From Buxus sempervirens (Eukaryota; Streptophyta; Magnoliopsida; Buxales; Buxaceae), in assembly GCA_947561395.2 (NCBI GenBank), contig OX387182.1:2304001-2368000 (forward strand): DNA of 64,000 nucleotides, in the 5' to 3' direction. Under the pieces are notes generated by a model, which was given only the letters and a program-made list of their open reading frames with translations, was not told where the DNA came from and did no database searches. A program made the position numbers and the translations under genes. Shown piece after piece: positions 49,191 to 60,285 of the stretch. Each line of letters begins with the position of its first letter. Positions within the stretch are counted from its first letter, which is position 1.

Positions 49191-51630
49191 CATCGAAGGC
49201 TTACCTAATGATTTATGTTTTGCCTTTTTCTATGTTTGCTGTATTTGCTCGTGATGACTTTATGCCACAAGGCATAAATTCATCACGTGCAGTATCTGTG
49301 CAAGTGTATCGTTCTTTCTTTTGTATGTGGCATGAATTGCAGATTGTTGATTGATTCTTTTCTCATTTCAGATTTTAGATCGTTGTCTGTAAGATGGTCA
49401 AACATTTGACTTTATGTGAAGGAGTGGAGCTGAGCTGAGCTTTTGGCTCGGTCTTGAGACAGGCTTATGGAATTAATTTTTGTTTAGGCTCGGCTAATAC
49501 CAATGGGCTAATCAATGTTAGTCTTAGTTCGTTATTTTGAGTTTTTGTTAGTTCAATTAATGTTACTTATTACAAGGTGATGGTCTTTCTACCAGTCAAC
49601 TATTTAACCAGTATACCTGTATGAAAAGGTTATCTGGTCAGCTCACCTTCCAAAAGAAGGTGATGCAGATATTGATGAAATCAATATTTATTCATGTATT
49701 AGACTTCCATTCATGTATTAACTGCAATTACCTTTTCTGTTTTTTTGTTTGTTTGTTTTCTTGTTTTTGTTTTTGTTGTCTGTTTTTTTGTTTTTTGGTT
49801 TTCTAATCCCTAAGTTTTGAGCTGGGAAAGCTGTTAGAATTCTTGGGGTGGGGGTGCCATGGGGGATTCTTAACCATGTGGCGTGCTGCATGTGTCAAGC
49901 TGAATCTTGGTCCGGGAGTAAAAAAAATTATTGCCATGATGAATTGTGCTGTAGGCTATTTATCTCAACACTCTTCAGGGTCTGCCCGTGGAATATTTTA
50001 AAGTGTAGGTTCAAAAATTTTGGAAAGTCCTTAACGTTTTCATCATTATGAATCAAAGTTAGTTAAGCAGGAATTAAAAGGAGATGACTTTTGGTCTTAA
50101 TTTGGCGATACAGGTTTAGTGACAATATTGAAGCACACTCTTGCCAAAACACGAACTTTGCATAGAATCAAAAGACTAAAATAGAACTAAAAATCTATAT
50201 TTTTAGAATCGCTAGTAAAAGACCCAGTTTCCCCATCATTCTGTTCGGCAACCTCTATCTTAGGCCCTTCAGTTTTGAAATGTTCAAAATTTTGCATTCT
50301 AGTTGAATCTGATTTGACTTGAGTTCTACCAGGAAACAAACCTCTTGTGCTTCAATTTCCAATCCTTTGCAACATATGAAGAATTTTTCTTTCTTTTTTT
50401 TTCTTAGGCTGTGATGGCAGTCCTTGTAAAGGAATGAGTTTTGCAACTATTTTCTGTCCTTCTTGGTGGTATAAACACAGCTTATTGGCATTGGAGCAAA
50501 AAATCACATGTCTGGCTTAAGTCCCACATTTGTATTCCCACCCTCTTTTGGGGGGGTTTTTTTTTTTTTTTCAATGGTATGAATTTTTGAATCTTAGTTC
50601 TAGACTTGTAGTTGCTGTGGTAAATGTACTGCTATCTTTGGTCTGCCTTATCTAGTAATACACTTTCCTGATTTGAGATAATATGGTAACAATTCTTTAG
50701 ATTACAGAATATCCAAACTGATCGGCTTTGTTCTTTTCAGGCACTCAAAATTTGGTGGTGACTGGTATAAGTATAGAGAAGAAAGGGCCATGTCATTATA
50801 CTTTATGCATGTGCACACAAATTGTGGCATTGAGCTGTTTAGCCGTGTCAGAAATTAAAGCTTAGCCTACATTTGGCGATCTTGCTAACTGCTCTGCTAC
50901 TTCGTTAATTTTGCTGCTAGGTGCAAGCTTCTTCCTTGTTGAAATGTGTTAAAATTAACTGAAAAATTCTGTTTGTGCTGCATTTTTCTTTCTTCTCTAA
51001 TGTATTGACGTATTTCTAAATACGTAGAATATTGATATTAATTTTGTGCTTAAGGCATAACAATTTTTGGTGTCGTGACGAAAGCAATGCTTCCACTTAG
51101 ATTTGTAGTTTGGCTATGGAGGGAAATCTCCATACGCTTTCTTACATGATATTTTTCATAAGCCTCTTCCATTTTTATGGATTTGCACCAGAAAACAGAA
51201 ATTATATGCTTTTGTGTTTATACCCTTGAAATCTTTCATACTCGCGACATGATGTGTCTATGAAAAACTGGAATATTACAATGGAAGGAACACAGAATCA
51301 CATTCAATATATTCCACATGACACTTTTTATTTAGTTCTAGCAGTTTTATTCTAATACCGTGCACATTGTTGTAAATTGTGACAAAATATTAGTCCATTA
51401 AACATTGAGCGCATGCATGAACTAAACAGTTCCTGGAAGCCTTTTGGAGTGGTTAGCCGAATTGTTGATGGGAGGTTGCAAGTTCATGTTTATTTTGAGA
51501 AAAGATATCATGCTATATGTTACTAGCATATAATTTTTTTTCCATCTTCTTGTTGGCAAAGCTAGAAGATAATTCTTGCATTGTTGGTTCCCTTCATTAT
51601 TCTATGGAGACTATAATCTCAATGGTATCT
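49191..51630. other. Intergenic stretch, nothing recognised
   Basis: AT-rich sequence with T-rich runs (49738-49800, 50550-50570) and no ORF above about 70 codons with recognisable content. The region may hold decayed retroposons but no end motifs or duplications were found. Confidence 0.5.
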
Positions 51631-51633
51631 GTG

Positions 51634-51945
51634 CTAGGGTGCAGCTCAGTTCAATTTGTTCCGGGTTGGCACTAACCCAAAGCCAAACCAAGGTCTGTGA
51701 CTGTTACCCAAAACCAAACCAAATTGAGAACCGATCACTTCAAACTCAAAACAAAACTGGGACATATCTGTATATAGAGGTTCGGTTTAACCAAAACATC
51801 AACTCAAAACCAACTAAAATAATTTTGGTTTATAGATTTTTTAACCAAAACCGAATCATAGGCTTTGAAACCCAACCCAAGCCAACCCAAAGTTGGTTTG
51901 TGTTGGTTGGTTCTCAGTTTTAACTGAACCGAACCAAACTAATAT
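51634..51945. mobile_element. Possible hAT-like fragment rich in AACCAAACC words
   Basis: It begins CTAGGGTGCAGCTCAGTTCA, close to the CTAGGGGTG end of plant hAT MITEs. Complementary AACCRAACC and GGTTTGG/GGTTGG words recur along it. No matching second end was found. Confidence 0.35.
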
Positions 51946-52046
51946 AAGTAAACCATTATTGTTATTTATTGAATATGTAATTCCTTTTTGTCTTGAATAA
52001 ACCATTATTGAATAAGTAAACCAAACTAATATAAGTAATTCCTTTT

Positions 52047-52165
52047 TGGGAAAATTAAATTTTAATGGTCCTTTATTAGAATATTTAAGATTCAGTCCAC
52101 TAAGTTTGCACTTGTATGTTTCAGATCACCTTTATCAAACTATTTAAGATTCAGTGGTCTTTTAC
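52047..52165. mobile_element. Half of a family-A TIR element, left of the foldback
   Basis: GGGAAAATTAAATTTTAATG, then TATTTAAGATTCAGTCCACT, then CTTTATCAAACTATTTAAGA repeat the motif order of the left arm of the 59702-60160 MITE. No matching right arm follows the foldback at 57.7 kb. The piece may be a truncated neighbour or the original left end of the expanded element. Confidence 0.55.
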
Positions 52166-52171
52166 TATTCC

Positions 52172-52290
52172 AGCCTCCTTTCTTCCAATAATGCCCTTTT
52201 CTTCTTTAAATAAATTTAAAATTAAATAACCAAGCCTCCTTTCTTCCGATAATGCCCTTTTCTTCTTTAAATAAATTTAAAATTAAATAA
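52172..52290. repeat. 61-bp tandem duplication
   Basis: Two copies (52172-52232 and from 52233) of a unit starting AGCCTCCTTTCTTCC, with one A/G difference in the first 55 bp. It lies between the half MITE and the foldback. Confidence 0.85.
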
Positions 52291-53839
52291 ATAGGTTGCC
52301 AAGATTGCCCTTCTTACGTTTGAAAATGTGTATATTTCCAAAAGTGCCCTTTATCCCAACTTTCTTATTTTTTGTCTTTATTTCTTTTCAAAAAATAATA
52401 AAGAAAAAAAAGGAGGAAAGATAAGTTCTTAACAAAATGACTTGTATAATATTGTATCATGACTTATACAGTTGTAAAAGAACTAGTACCACTTAATCAA
52501 TTTATATATATATATATAATATGTCTATAGGAGGTTTGTATATCTTTATCAAATGACTTGTACAATTTTATGTACCGACTTGTACGGTTCAATCAAATGA
52601 CTTGTACAATAATACATACTAACTTGTATCACTAAATAGCTTATACCTCCATATCAAATGACTTATACAATATAATGTACTGACTTGTACCTTTATAGGA
52701 GTATCTAGACTATCCAGTTACATGACTTGTACCTTCTATCAATTGACTTGTATAACAATATACATTAATTTGTACAATTACATAGACTTGTACAATGCTA
52801 AGAATTGACTTGTACATTTATAGCAAAACCTGTACAACTAAATTAAATGACTTGTACATTCTACCAATTGACTTGTACAACAGTATATACTAACTTGTAT
52901 GACTAAACACAAGTACCTTTATATCAAATGACTTATACAGTACAATGTACTGACTTGTACCTTTATAGGGATACCTGTACTACTCAATCAAATGACTTGT
53001 ACAACAATATACACTAACTTATACGATTATATAGACTTATATTACCTCTATTAAATGACTTGTACAATGCTAAGTACTAACTTATACATTTATAGGAGGA
53101 CCTGTATAACTTAAGCAAATGACTTGTAAATTCTACTAATTGACTTGTACCACAATATATACTAACTTGTATGACTAAGTAAACTTTTACCTCTCTATCA
53201 AATGACTTGTACAATACAATTTTCTGACTTGTACCGTTATAGGGGTACCTGTATCACTCAATTACATGACTTGTGTCTTCTATCAATTGATTTGTACAAC
53301 AATATACACTAACTTATACGATTATATAGACTCATATTTCTCTATTAATTAACTTGTACAATGTTAAGTATGACTTGTATATTTATAGGAGGACCTGCAC
53401 AACTCAATCAAATGACTTGTACTTTCTATGATGGACTTATACAACAACATATACTAACTTGTATGACTAAATAAACTTATACTTCTTTATCAAATAACTT
53501 GTACAGTACAATATACTGACTTGTACCTTTATAGGAATACCTGTACAACTCAATCAAATGACTTGTACTTTCTATCAATTGACTTGTACAATAATATACA
53601 CTAACTTATACGATTATATAGACTTATATCACCTCTATTAAATGACTTGTACAATGTTAAGTATTGACTTGTATATTTATAGGAGGACATGTATAACTCA
53701 AGCAAATGACTTGTACATTCTACCGATTGACTTGTACAACAATATATACTAACTTGTATGACTAAGTAGACTTTTACCTCTCTATCTAATGACTTGTACA
53801 ATACAATTTTCTGATTTGTACCATTATAGGGGTACCTAT

Positions 53840-55604
53840 TGTGAGACATGGGAAAAAATCAATTTCCATTGACTTCCTCAATCATCACACGGGATTGAAT
53901 AAAACAAAGAGTCGCCACCATTCAATTTAGGCGTGAATGGACACCAAAATATCAAATAAGCACAAAAGGCAATTTTAGGGTAAAAATAACCCTCCTAAAA
54001 AAAACAACCAGAGATGGGTAAGGGGATTAGGTTATGAACAGGGGAAGGTGTTAGGCACCCCTATTCATCCACACAAGGTGGTTGCCAGGTATTGTTCATG
54101 TTAAAATAAAGGAAAAACCACAAAAAAGACAAAATTGTATGGTTTTTTCATATGAATAGTTTGATTGATTCAGAACTTTCAAATATGATCATACAATTCC
54201 TAGGGTTTCATGATTGAAATAAAATCAAGATAAAATCAAATAAAATCAATTTAAAGTGAAAAATCCAAAAATCTGGCTTCAAGTCAAATTCTAGAAATCT
54301 AGAAAAATATGATTTTTATAAAATATTTCAAAATTGAACTTGAATGGTCCAGGACATAGGTATAGCCCAAATTTCACATTAAATCAAAAAATCAAAACCA
54401 AAAATACCCACGTTGATGAAGAACATCAAAATGGGAGAACTTAGACCATAGGGTCTTCTCTCAATAATGAAAAACGATTCAAAAATCATATCATGAAACC
54501 CTAAAATTTATTTTCAGGCTTCTGGATCCAGATCTACCATATTGATCATGATAAATCCAGGATCACAGCCTAAAATCACAAAAATACAAAAACAGTGCTG
54601 TAGGTGCAAATATGTGAAAAATCCAAATTTTGGAAAAAAGTTGGGATCTCATGCTATAAACATCATAGATTCATTCAGATTCATCATAAAAACAATTAAA
54701 ACATGATCAGGATATTCAAAGCAGCCAAATCTCACAGATTAAAGCATATGGGGGTCTACCCTACGGATCCACCTGTTCTCTTTTCCTTTAGCTCTCTCTT
54801 CACGTTTTACGGCTAGAGAGGATTCTTGAGGTACTTGGAGATAGGTTTGGGTATACAAACACAATCACAGGCTTAAAAAAGAAAACAGATATAGGGTTCT
54901 ATTCTAGGGATCCACCTGTTCTCTTTTCCCCTAGCTCTCTCTTCACGTTTTACGGCTAGAGAGACTCTTGAGGTACTTAGAGACAAGTTTAGGAATACTA
55001 GATACAAAAGATGGCCTTATTGTACAGCAATAGAGAAGATCCTATTGTTTCTAGAATTGAAGACAGAAAATAAAAGGGAAAATGGACTTACCTGGATTGA
55101 GCAGGCAAAGCAGCAGGGGTTCTTCTTCTTCTCTTGGAGCTTCTTAGACTTCAAATTTTCGTGGCCCTCAGCTTGAGAATCTCACCTCTATTTATATGCA
55201 AGCACAGGGGCAAGGTTGGTCCAGAAGGATATATCCTGGTCCTTAAGATAGAGTGAAATACAGAGATAATGCCCATCTATAGCCAATCAAGGTGGCTTCA
55301 GCGAATAAAATACGTAATTCGCTCATTTAAAGATATATTGGACTAAAGATAAAGCTCGGAAATCGAGAGAAGGATAAAACTCGCACGAGTCTTTAGTGAC
55401 CGTAAATGCATTACGGTCCAACGATGACCGTATTGTCACTACGGGCGCGCCTGACCGTAGAGTGACCTCGGGCGTGACCGGTCCGTGAATGAAATACGGG
55501 CAAAGCTAGTTTTATCAATTTTTATGCATTTTTGACTTATTTTAAGCTCTAATTACATGTTTTTATTATTTTCTCATTCTGTAGTGCAATTTGGGGTGTT
55601 TACA
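53840..55604 (-). mobile_element. Solo LTR, 1765 bp, TSD CCTAT
   Basis: It begins TG (TGTGAGACATGGG) and ends CA (GGTGTTTACA). CCTAT is repeated at 53835-53839 and 55605-55609, and removing the insert restores the repeat unit. The minus strand carries GGGGTGCCTAACACCTTCCC and GGTGGCGACTC, words typical of the U5 side of plant Ty3/gypsy LTRs, so the LTR lies in reverse. A ~135-bp internal duplication starts near 54765 and 54900 (GGATCCACCTGTTCTCTTTT). There is no internal domain: it is the product of LTR-LTR recombination. Confidence 0.9.
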
Positions 55605-55817
55605 CCTATACCACTCAATTACATGACTTGTGCTTTCTATCAATTGACTTGTACAACAATATACACTCACTTGTACGATTATATAGACTTATATTTCTCT
55701 ATTAATTGACTTGTATATTGTTAAGTATGACTTGTATATTTATAGGAGGACTTGCACAACTCAATCAAATGACTTATACATTCTATGATGGACTTATACA
55801 ACAATATATATTAACTT

Positions 55818-56017
55818 TGTTTTTTTTTTTGGTAATCAAAGAACAAAAATTCCATTAAACCTTATACTGTCTTTCAAATACAATTCCATGAACATCATCA
55901 AAAAGAAATCTACCTAATTTATTCGGTGGTTTTTTGACCTAGAAACAAGAAAACCCGTCTAAGCAAAAGTTTGATAGAATACAATATTTTGTCAAACTTT
56001 TACCTCTTTATGACTAA
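55818..56017 (-). mobile_element. LINE-like insertion in the foldback, ~12-bp TSD
   Basis: ATATATTAACTT (aligned as the shared 12 bp ending 55817 and 56029) brackets about 200 bp that begins TGTTTTTTTTTTTTGGTAAT, the reverse complement of a LINE-type tail. The last ~35 bp resemble the surrounding array, so the right limit is uncertain. Confidence 0.6.
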
Positions 56018-57739
56018 ATATATTAACTTGTATGACTAAATAAATTTATACTTCTTTATCAAATAACTTGTACAATACAATATTCTGACTTGTACCTTTA
56101 TAGGGGTACCTGTAGCACTCAATCAAATGACTTGTACATTCTACTAATTGACTTGTACAACAATATACACTAATTTGTACGATTATATAGACTTATACCC
56201 CATTTATTAAATGACTTATACAATGTTAAATACTGACTTGTACATTTAGAGGACGACCTATACAACTCAAGCAAATGACTTGTACATTTTACCGTTTGAC
56301 TTGTACAGCAATATATACTAACTTGTATGATTAAATAGACTTTTACCTCTCTATCAAATCAAACGGTATAATGTACAAGTCATTTGCTTGAGTTATACAT
56401 GTCTTCCTATAAATATACAAGTCAGTACTTAACATTGTACAGGTCATTTAATAGAGGTGATATAAGTCTATATAATCGTATAAGTTAGTGTATATTGTTG
56501 TACAAGTCAATTGATAAAAGGTACAAGTCATTTGATTGAGTGGTACAGGTATTCCAATAAAGGTACAAGTCAGTACATTGTACTGTACAAGTTATTTAAT
56601 AAAGAGGTATAAGTTTATTTAGTCATACAAGTTAGTATATGTTTTTATAAGTCCATCATAGAAAGTACAAGTCATTTGATTGAGTTGTGCAGGTCCTCCT
56701 ATAAATATACAAGTCATACTTAACATTGTACAAGTTAATTAATAGAGAAATATGAGTCTATATAATCGTATAAGTTAGTGTATATTGTTGTACAAGTCAA
56801 TTGATAGAAGACACAAGTCATGTAATTGAGTGATACAGGTACCCCTATAACGGTACAAGTCAGAAAATTGTATTGTACAAGTCATTTGATAGAGAGGTAA
56901 AAGTCTACTTAGTCATACAAGTTAGTATATATTGTGTTACAAGTCAATTAGTAGAATGTACAAGTCATTTGCTTAAGTTATACAGGTCCTCCTATAAATG
57001 TATAAGTTAGTACTTAGCATTGTACAAGTCATTTAATAGGGGTGATATAAGTCTATATAATTGTATAAGTTAGTGTATATTGTTGTACAAGTCAATTGAT
57101 AGAAGGTAGAAGTCATTTGATTGAGTAGTACAGGTATCCCTATAAAGGTACAAGTCAGTACATTGTACTGTACAAGTCATTTGATATAAAGGTACTTGTA
57201 TTTAATCATACAAGTTAGCATATACTGTTGTACAAGTCAATTGGTAGAATGTACAAGTCATTTAATTTAGTTGTAAAGGTTCTCCTATAAATGTACAAGT
57301 CAGTTCTTAGCATTGTACAAGTCATTTAACAAGTTTATATAATCGTACAAATTAATGTATATTGTTGTACAAGTCAATTGATAGAAGGTACAAGGCATAT
57401 AACTGAGTGGTCCAAATACTCCTATAAAGGTACAAGTCAGTACGTTGTATTGTATAAGTCATTTGATACGGAGGTATAAGCCTATTTAGTGATACAAGTT
57501 AGTATGTATTATTATACAAGTCAATTGGTAGAAGGTACAAGTCATTTTATTGAACCATACAAGTTGGTACATAAAATTGTACAAGTCATTTGATAAATAT
57601 ATACAAACCTCCTATAGACATATTATGTATATATATATTGATTAAGTGGTACTAGTTCTCTTACAATATATTTTTAGAGTTTTTTTTAATGATTTTTTAC
57701 TATTTTTTTTTCAATTTTTCTTTGTTTTTTTTTATAAAG

Positions 57740-57909
57740 AAAAAGACCTTGGCCCATCAGGCCCGGCACAACCCAGTCCCAGGTGTGCCACAGGCTAGGC
57801 CGTGCCAGGATATTGGGGGAATGGGCCTGGCGGGCTGCGGCACGCCAAGCATGCAGCCCGCCGGGCAGGCGCTAAACGGGCCCGAGCCGGCCCGTTTAGC
57901 ACCCCTAGT
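57740..57909. mobile_element. GC-rich hAT-like end
   Basis: This block stands out by composition: GGCCC, GCCGTGCC and CCGGCCCG words, ending CCCGTTTAGCACCCCTAG. Read in reverse the end is CTAGGGGTGCTAAACGGGCC, a common hAT MITE terminus. The other end was not found. Confidence 0.5.
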
Positions 57910-58930
57910 TAAGGGGATATTGGAGTCTTTAAAAATTTCAAAGGCACTTGCCCGAAGATAATATTTGCCTTATAGTAGTAATAAATGGATAATGAAAAGA
58001 GTGAGGGTGAATTTCGTTATTTGATTCCTAACACAAAAAATAGTCCTAAGGGTAAAGAATTTTGACCCTTGTTAGAGTGAAGGGAGTGTGTTTGATAGCT
58101 TGTATCTAATTGTCTTTAATTGAGACACCATGAGTTGTTCGAGAAATGTGTTGGAAAAAAATAGATGGAACAAGTGTGAAATAAAATGGACTCCGTTTGA
58201 TTATTTGAGTTTTGTCATACAATTGATAGTTGTTATTATTCTATACTAGTTATTTCACTAGTATTTAGCATGGAAATTGTAAATTAAATAATATTTGTTA
58301 ATATATAATTTTTTGGCTATATAAAATATTCAAAATTTGATGGTACAAAAGTTCAAAATATGTATTTTAAAAAAAAATTATTTTGTACAAAATGTTTTTG
58401 GTTAAGGTTTTAATTTGTTTAAAAGTTAGATTAAGATAGAAAAATTATAAAAATTATATACATAGAATTAAGTTAAAATAAGAAGTTAGGCTAAGTATGT
58501 TTAGATGATCTCATCACCTAACATCTTAGTTCTATAATACATAAATGTGTATATTTGTTTATTTATTTTTGTTGCATAACTAATAGAAATTGGGAAATAA
58601 TACCAAAAAGTAGGAAATATTAGAGCTATTATAGGAATTTGAGAGATCAGAATACAAAGGGGAATATATTATGTTGGGAGTAATTTTAGGATTGTAACTA
58701 GCAATCAAAATTTGAAGGCACGTTTCCTTATAAAAAGCATAGAATTATATACATGCGGACGTTATTGTTAGAATTCTCTTACTTTTCTACATATGGAAGT
58801 CTTGTTCCTTCGTTTTTTGGGAAAGTTTGATATTTAGTGATAGTTATTAAAAAGAATATAGATTGAGTCACCTAATTCTTGATTAAACCCCTCAGGCGTC
58901 AACTACATAAATTTCTTGTGAACCTGGTTC
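57910..58930. other. Intergenic, AT-rich; nothing recognised
   Basis: No ORF, RNA gene or transposon end was identified between the GC-rich block and the next ACTTGTA array. Confidence 0.5.
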
Positions 58931-58933
58931 AAA

Positions 58934-59048
58934 GACTTGTAACAGTTGGTTAGAAGGCTTGTAACAACCAAATTTCGAACTTGTAAACCACATTAAAAAA
59001 CTTGTATGAAGTCATTTATCAACTTGTGAACATAATAAAATGACTTGG
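58934..59048. repeat. Small array of ~21-bp (A/G)CTTGTA units
   Basis: Five to six units start GACTTGTAAC, GCTTGTAAC, ACTTGTAAAC, ACTTGTATG, ACTTGTGAAC and GACTTGG at steps of about 21-23 bp. The seed matches the foldback, but the following bases are often AAC rather than CAA. Confidence 0.75.
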
Positions 59049-59392
59049 AGTAATCTATTTATCTATTACTATTATAAAGCGAAGAGATGGGTTTTTTGGC
59101 TGACATTTTGTACCGAAAATGCCCTCCAAGTAATCCCCATTTTACAGTTCTAATACCTTATGTTTTTTTTTGATTTGATATCCGAAGTCAACATCATAAC
59201 TGATGAATTCATATACAATTTGGGGCTGTCTAAAACACTTTCCATTTTTTATCAAATTAATTCCTACATCCATTTATTAATGTAAGTATGTTAATAATTA
59301 AATGCCTAACATTTTAAAACCCAAAAAGCCCTCAATTCTTTTTTAAATTTGCTACGTGCATAATGCATGCATTCTCCAAGTTGACTTGTAAA

Positions 59393-59515
59393 CCAAACAA
59401 AGGAAATTTTTTTCAAAGACTTGTAACAATTAATTTTGATGCTTGTAAACCTTTGGTGAAAGACTTGTTACAAGTAATCTATCCCCTTGTAAATCTCGTT
59501 AAGCAACTTCTTATT
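59393..59515. repeat. Small degenerate array of (A/G)CTTGTA units
   Basis: Units start GACTTGTAAACC, GACTTGTAAC, GCTTGTAAACC, GACTTGTTAC, CCTTGTAAATC and AACTTC; most steps are 21-23 bp and one is about 35 bp. Confidence 0.65.
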
Positions 59516-59594
59516 GACATTTAATCCATATAAAAGGACATAGTAATTTATGAAGCTAAGGGCAAATGGGCAATGCGGCTTATTAACGGTCAAC

Positions 59595-59701
59595 AAACAC
59601 TATTCTTAAATATTCTAAAAAAAGTATCGTTATTTTTAAGTTATTGGAAATTAGTGACTGAATCTTAGTTTTAAAAGTAATCACTGAAAATCAAATTTTC
59701 C
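59595..59701. mobile_element. Right half of a family-A TIR element
   Basis: AGTTATTGGAAATTAGTGACT, GAATCTTAGTTTTAAAAGTA and TCACTGAAAATCAAATTTTCC repeat the right-arm motif order of the 44829-45186 MITE. It abuts the next MITE directly. Confidence 0.6.
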
Positions 59702-60160
59702 AAAGGGAAATTTAATTTTTAGTGGTACTTTATCAAACTATTTAAGATTTAGTCGGTAAAGTTTTAAATTTTAACTTTTAATACACTTTTATCAAACTAT
59801 TTAATTTTTAATGTCATTTAAGTATCACGGATAAATTCTTCCAAAAATACCCTTATACAATTTACTTTCGAGACTTGTACAAGCAATAAATTGACTTGTA
59901 CAAGTCATTTTAGACTTGTAGAAGTAATAAAATGACTTGTACAAATCAAAAATTAACTTGTACAAGTCAATAAAGTGATTTATACAAGTCATTTGGGTAA
60001 GTGATGTAAGGGTATTTTTGGAATAGTGGATTTGTAATAGTGAAATGGTATTAAAAGTTAATTATATTGATAAAGATGTATTAAAAATTAAAATTCAAAA
60101 CTTTGTGGACTAAATCTTAAATAGTTTGATAAAATACCATTAAAAATTAAATTTCCCTTT
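59702..60160. mobile_element. TIR MITE (family A copy 4) containing a 21-bp ACTTGTACAA array
   Basis: The 459-bp element has inverted ends AAAGGGAAATTTAATTTTTA of identical sequence in the first 20 bp and similarity over about 125 bp (TATTTAAGATTTAGTC, then ACTTTTATCAAACTATTTAA). The centre (59872-59994) holds six ~21-bp units GACTTGTACAAGYAATAAAT, including the perfect palindrome GACTTGTACAAGTC. The right end lies just before the leader of the ADP/ATP carrier gene. Confidence 0.85.
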
Positions 60161-60285
60161 TCTTTACAAGCACACTCGTTTCGCGCCGCAGAGTCTTCTC
60201 CTTTGCCCATTCTTTTCTCCACCTTTCTCCGCCTCAGAGAGAGGACGAGGATTCTCAAAACCCCATCAATCGCTCAAAGTCGAAG

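Larger units (their letters stand above)
52472..57666. repeat. Giant foldback (inverted repeat) built of 21-bp ACTTGTAC units in 147-bp periods
   Basis: The outer ends are inverted copies (TTGTAAAAGAACTAGTACCA at 52472; TTGTAAGAGAACTAGTACCA on the other strand ending 57666), and similarity continues inward for over 1.2 kb. The axis lies near 56.33 kb with a loop of about 60 bp. The left arm reads GACTTGTAC and the right arm GTACAAGTC. The TATAGG landmark recurs at 53091, 53238, 53384, 53530, 53678 and 53825, a 146-148 bp period made of seven ~21-bp units. Alternate periods carry AGGAGGACC and AGGGGTACC, giving a ~294-bp dimer. Two insertions interrupt the left arm. There is no ORF of note and no flanking duplication. 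It resembles a foldback transposon or an expanded MITE; no superfamily is assigned. Confidence 0.9.

Noticed and set aside
52472-57666. CRISPR-like array
   Set aside because: Units are contiguous degenerate tandem repeats without unique spacers, they invert at a centre, and the window is plant nuclear DNA.
52472-57666. Mutator-type element with 9-bp target duplication
   Set aside because: The nine bases flanking each end differ, so no superfamily can be assigned from target-site evidence.
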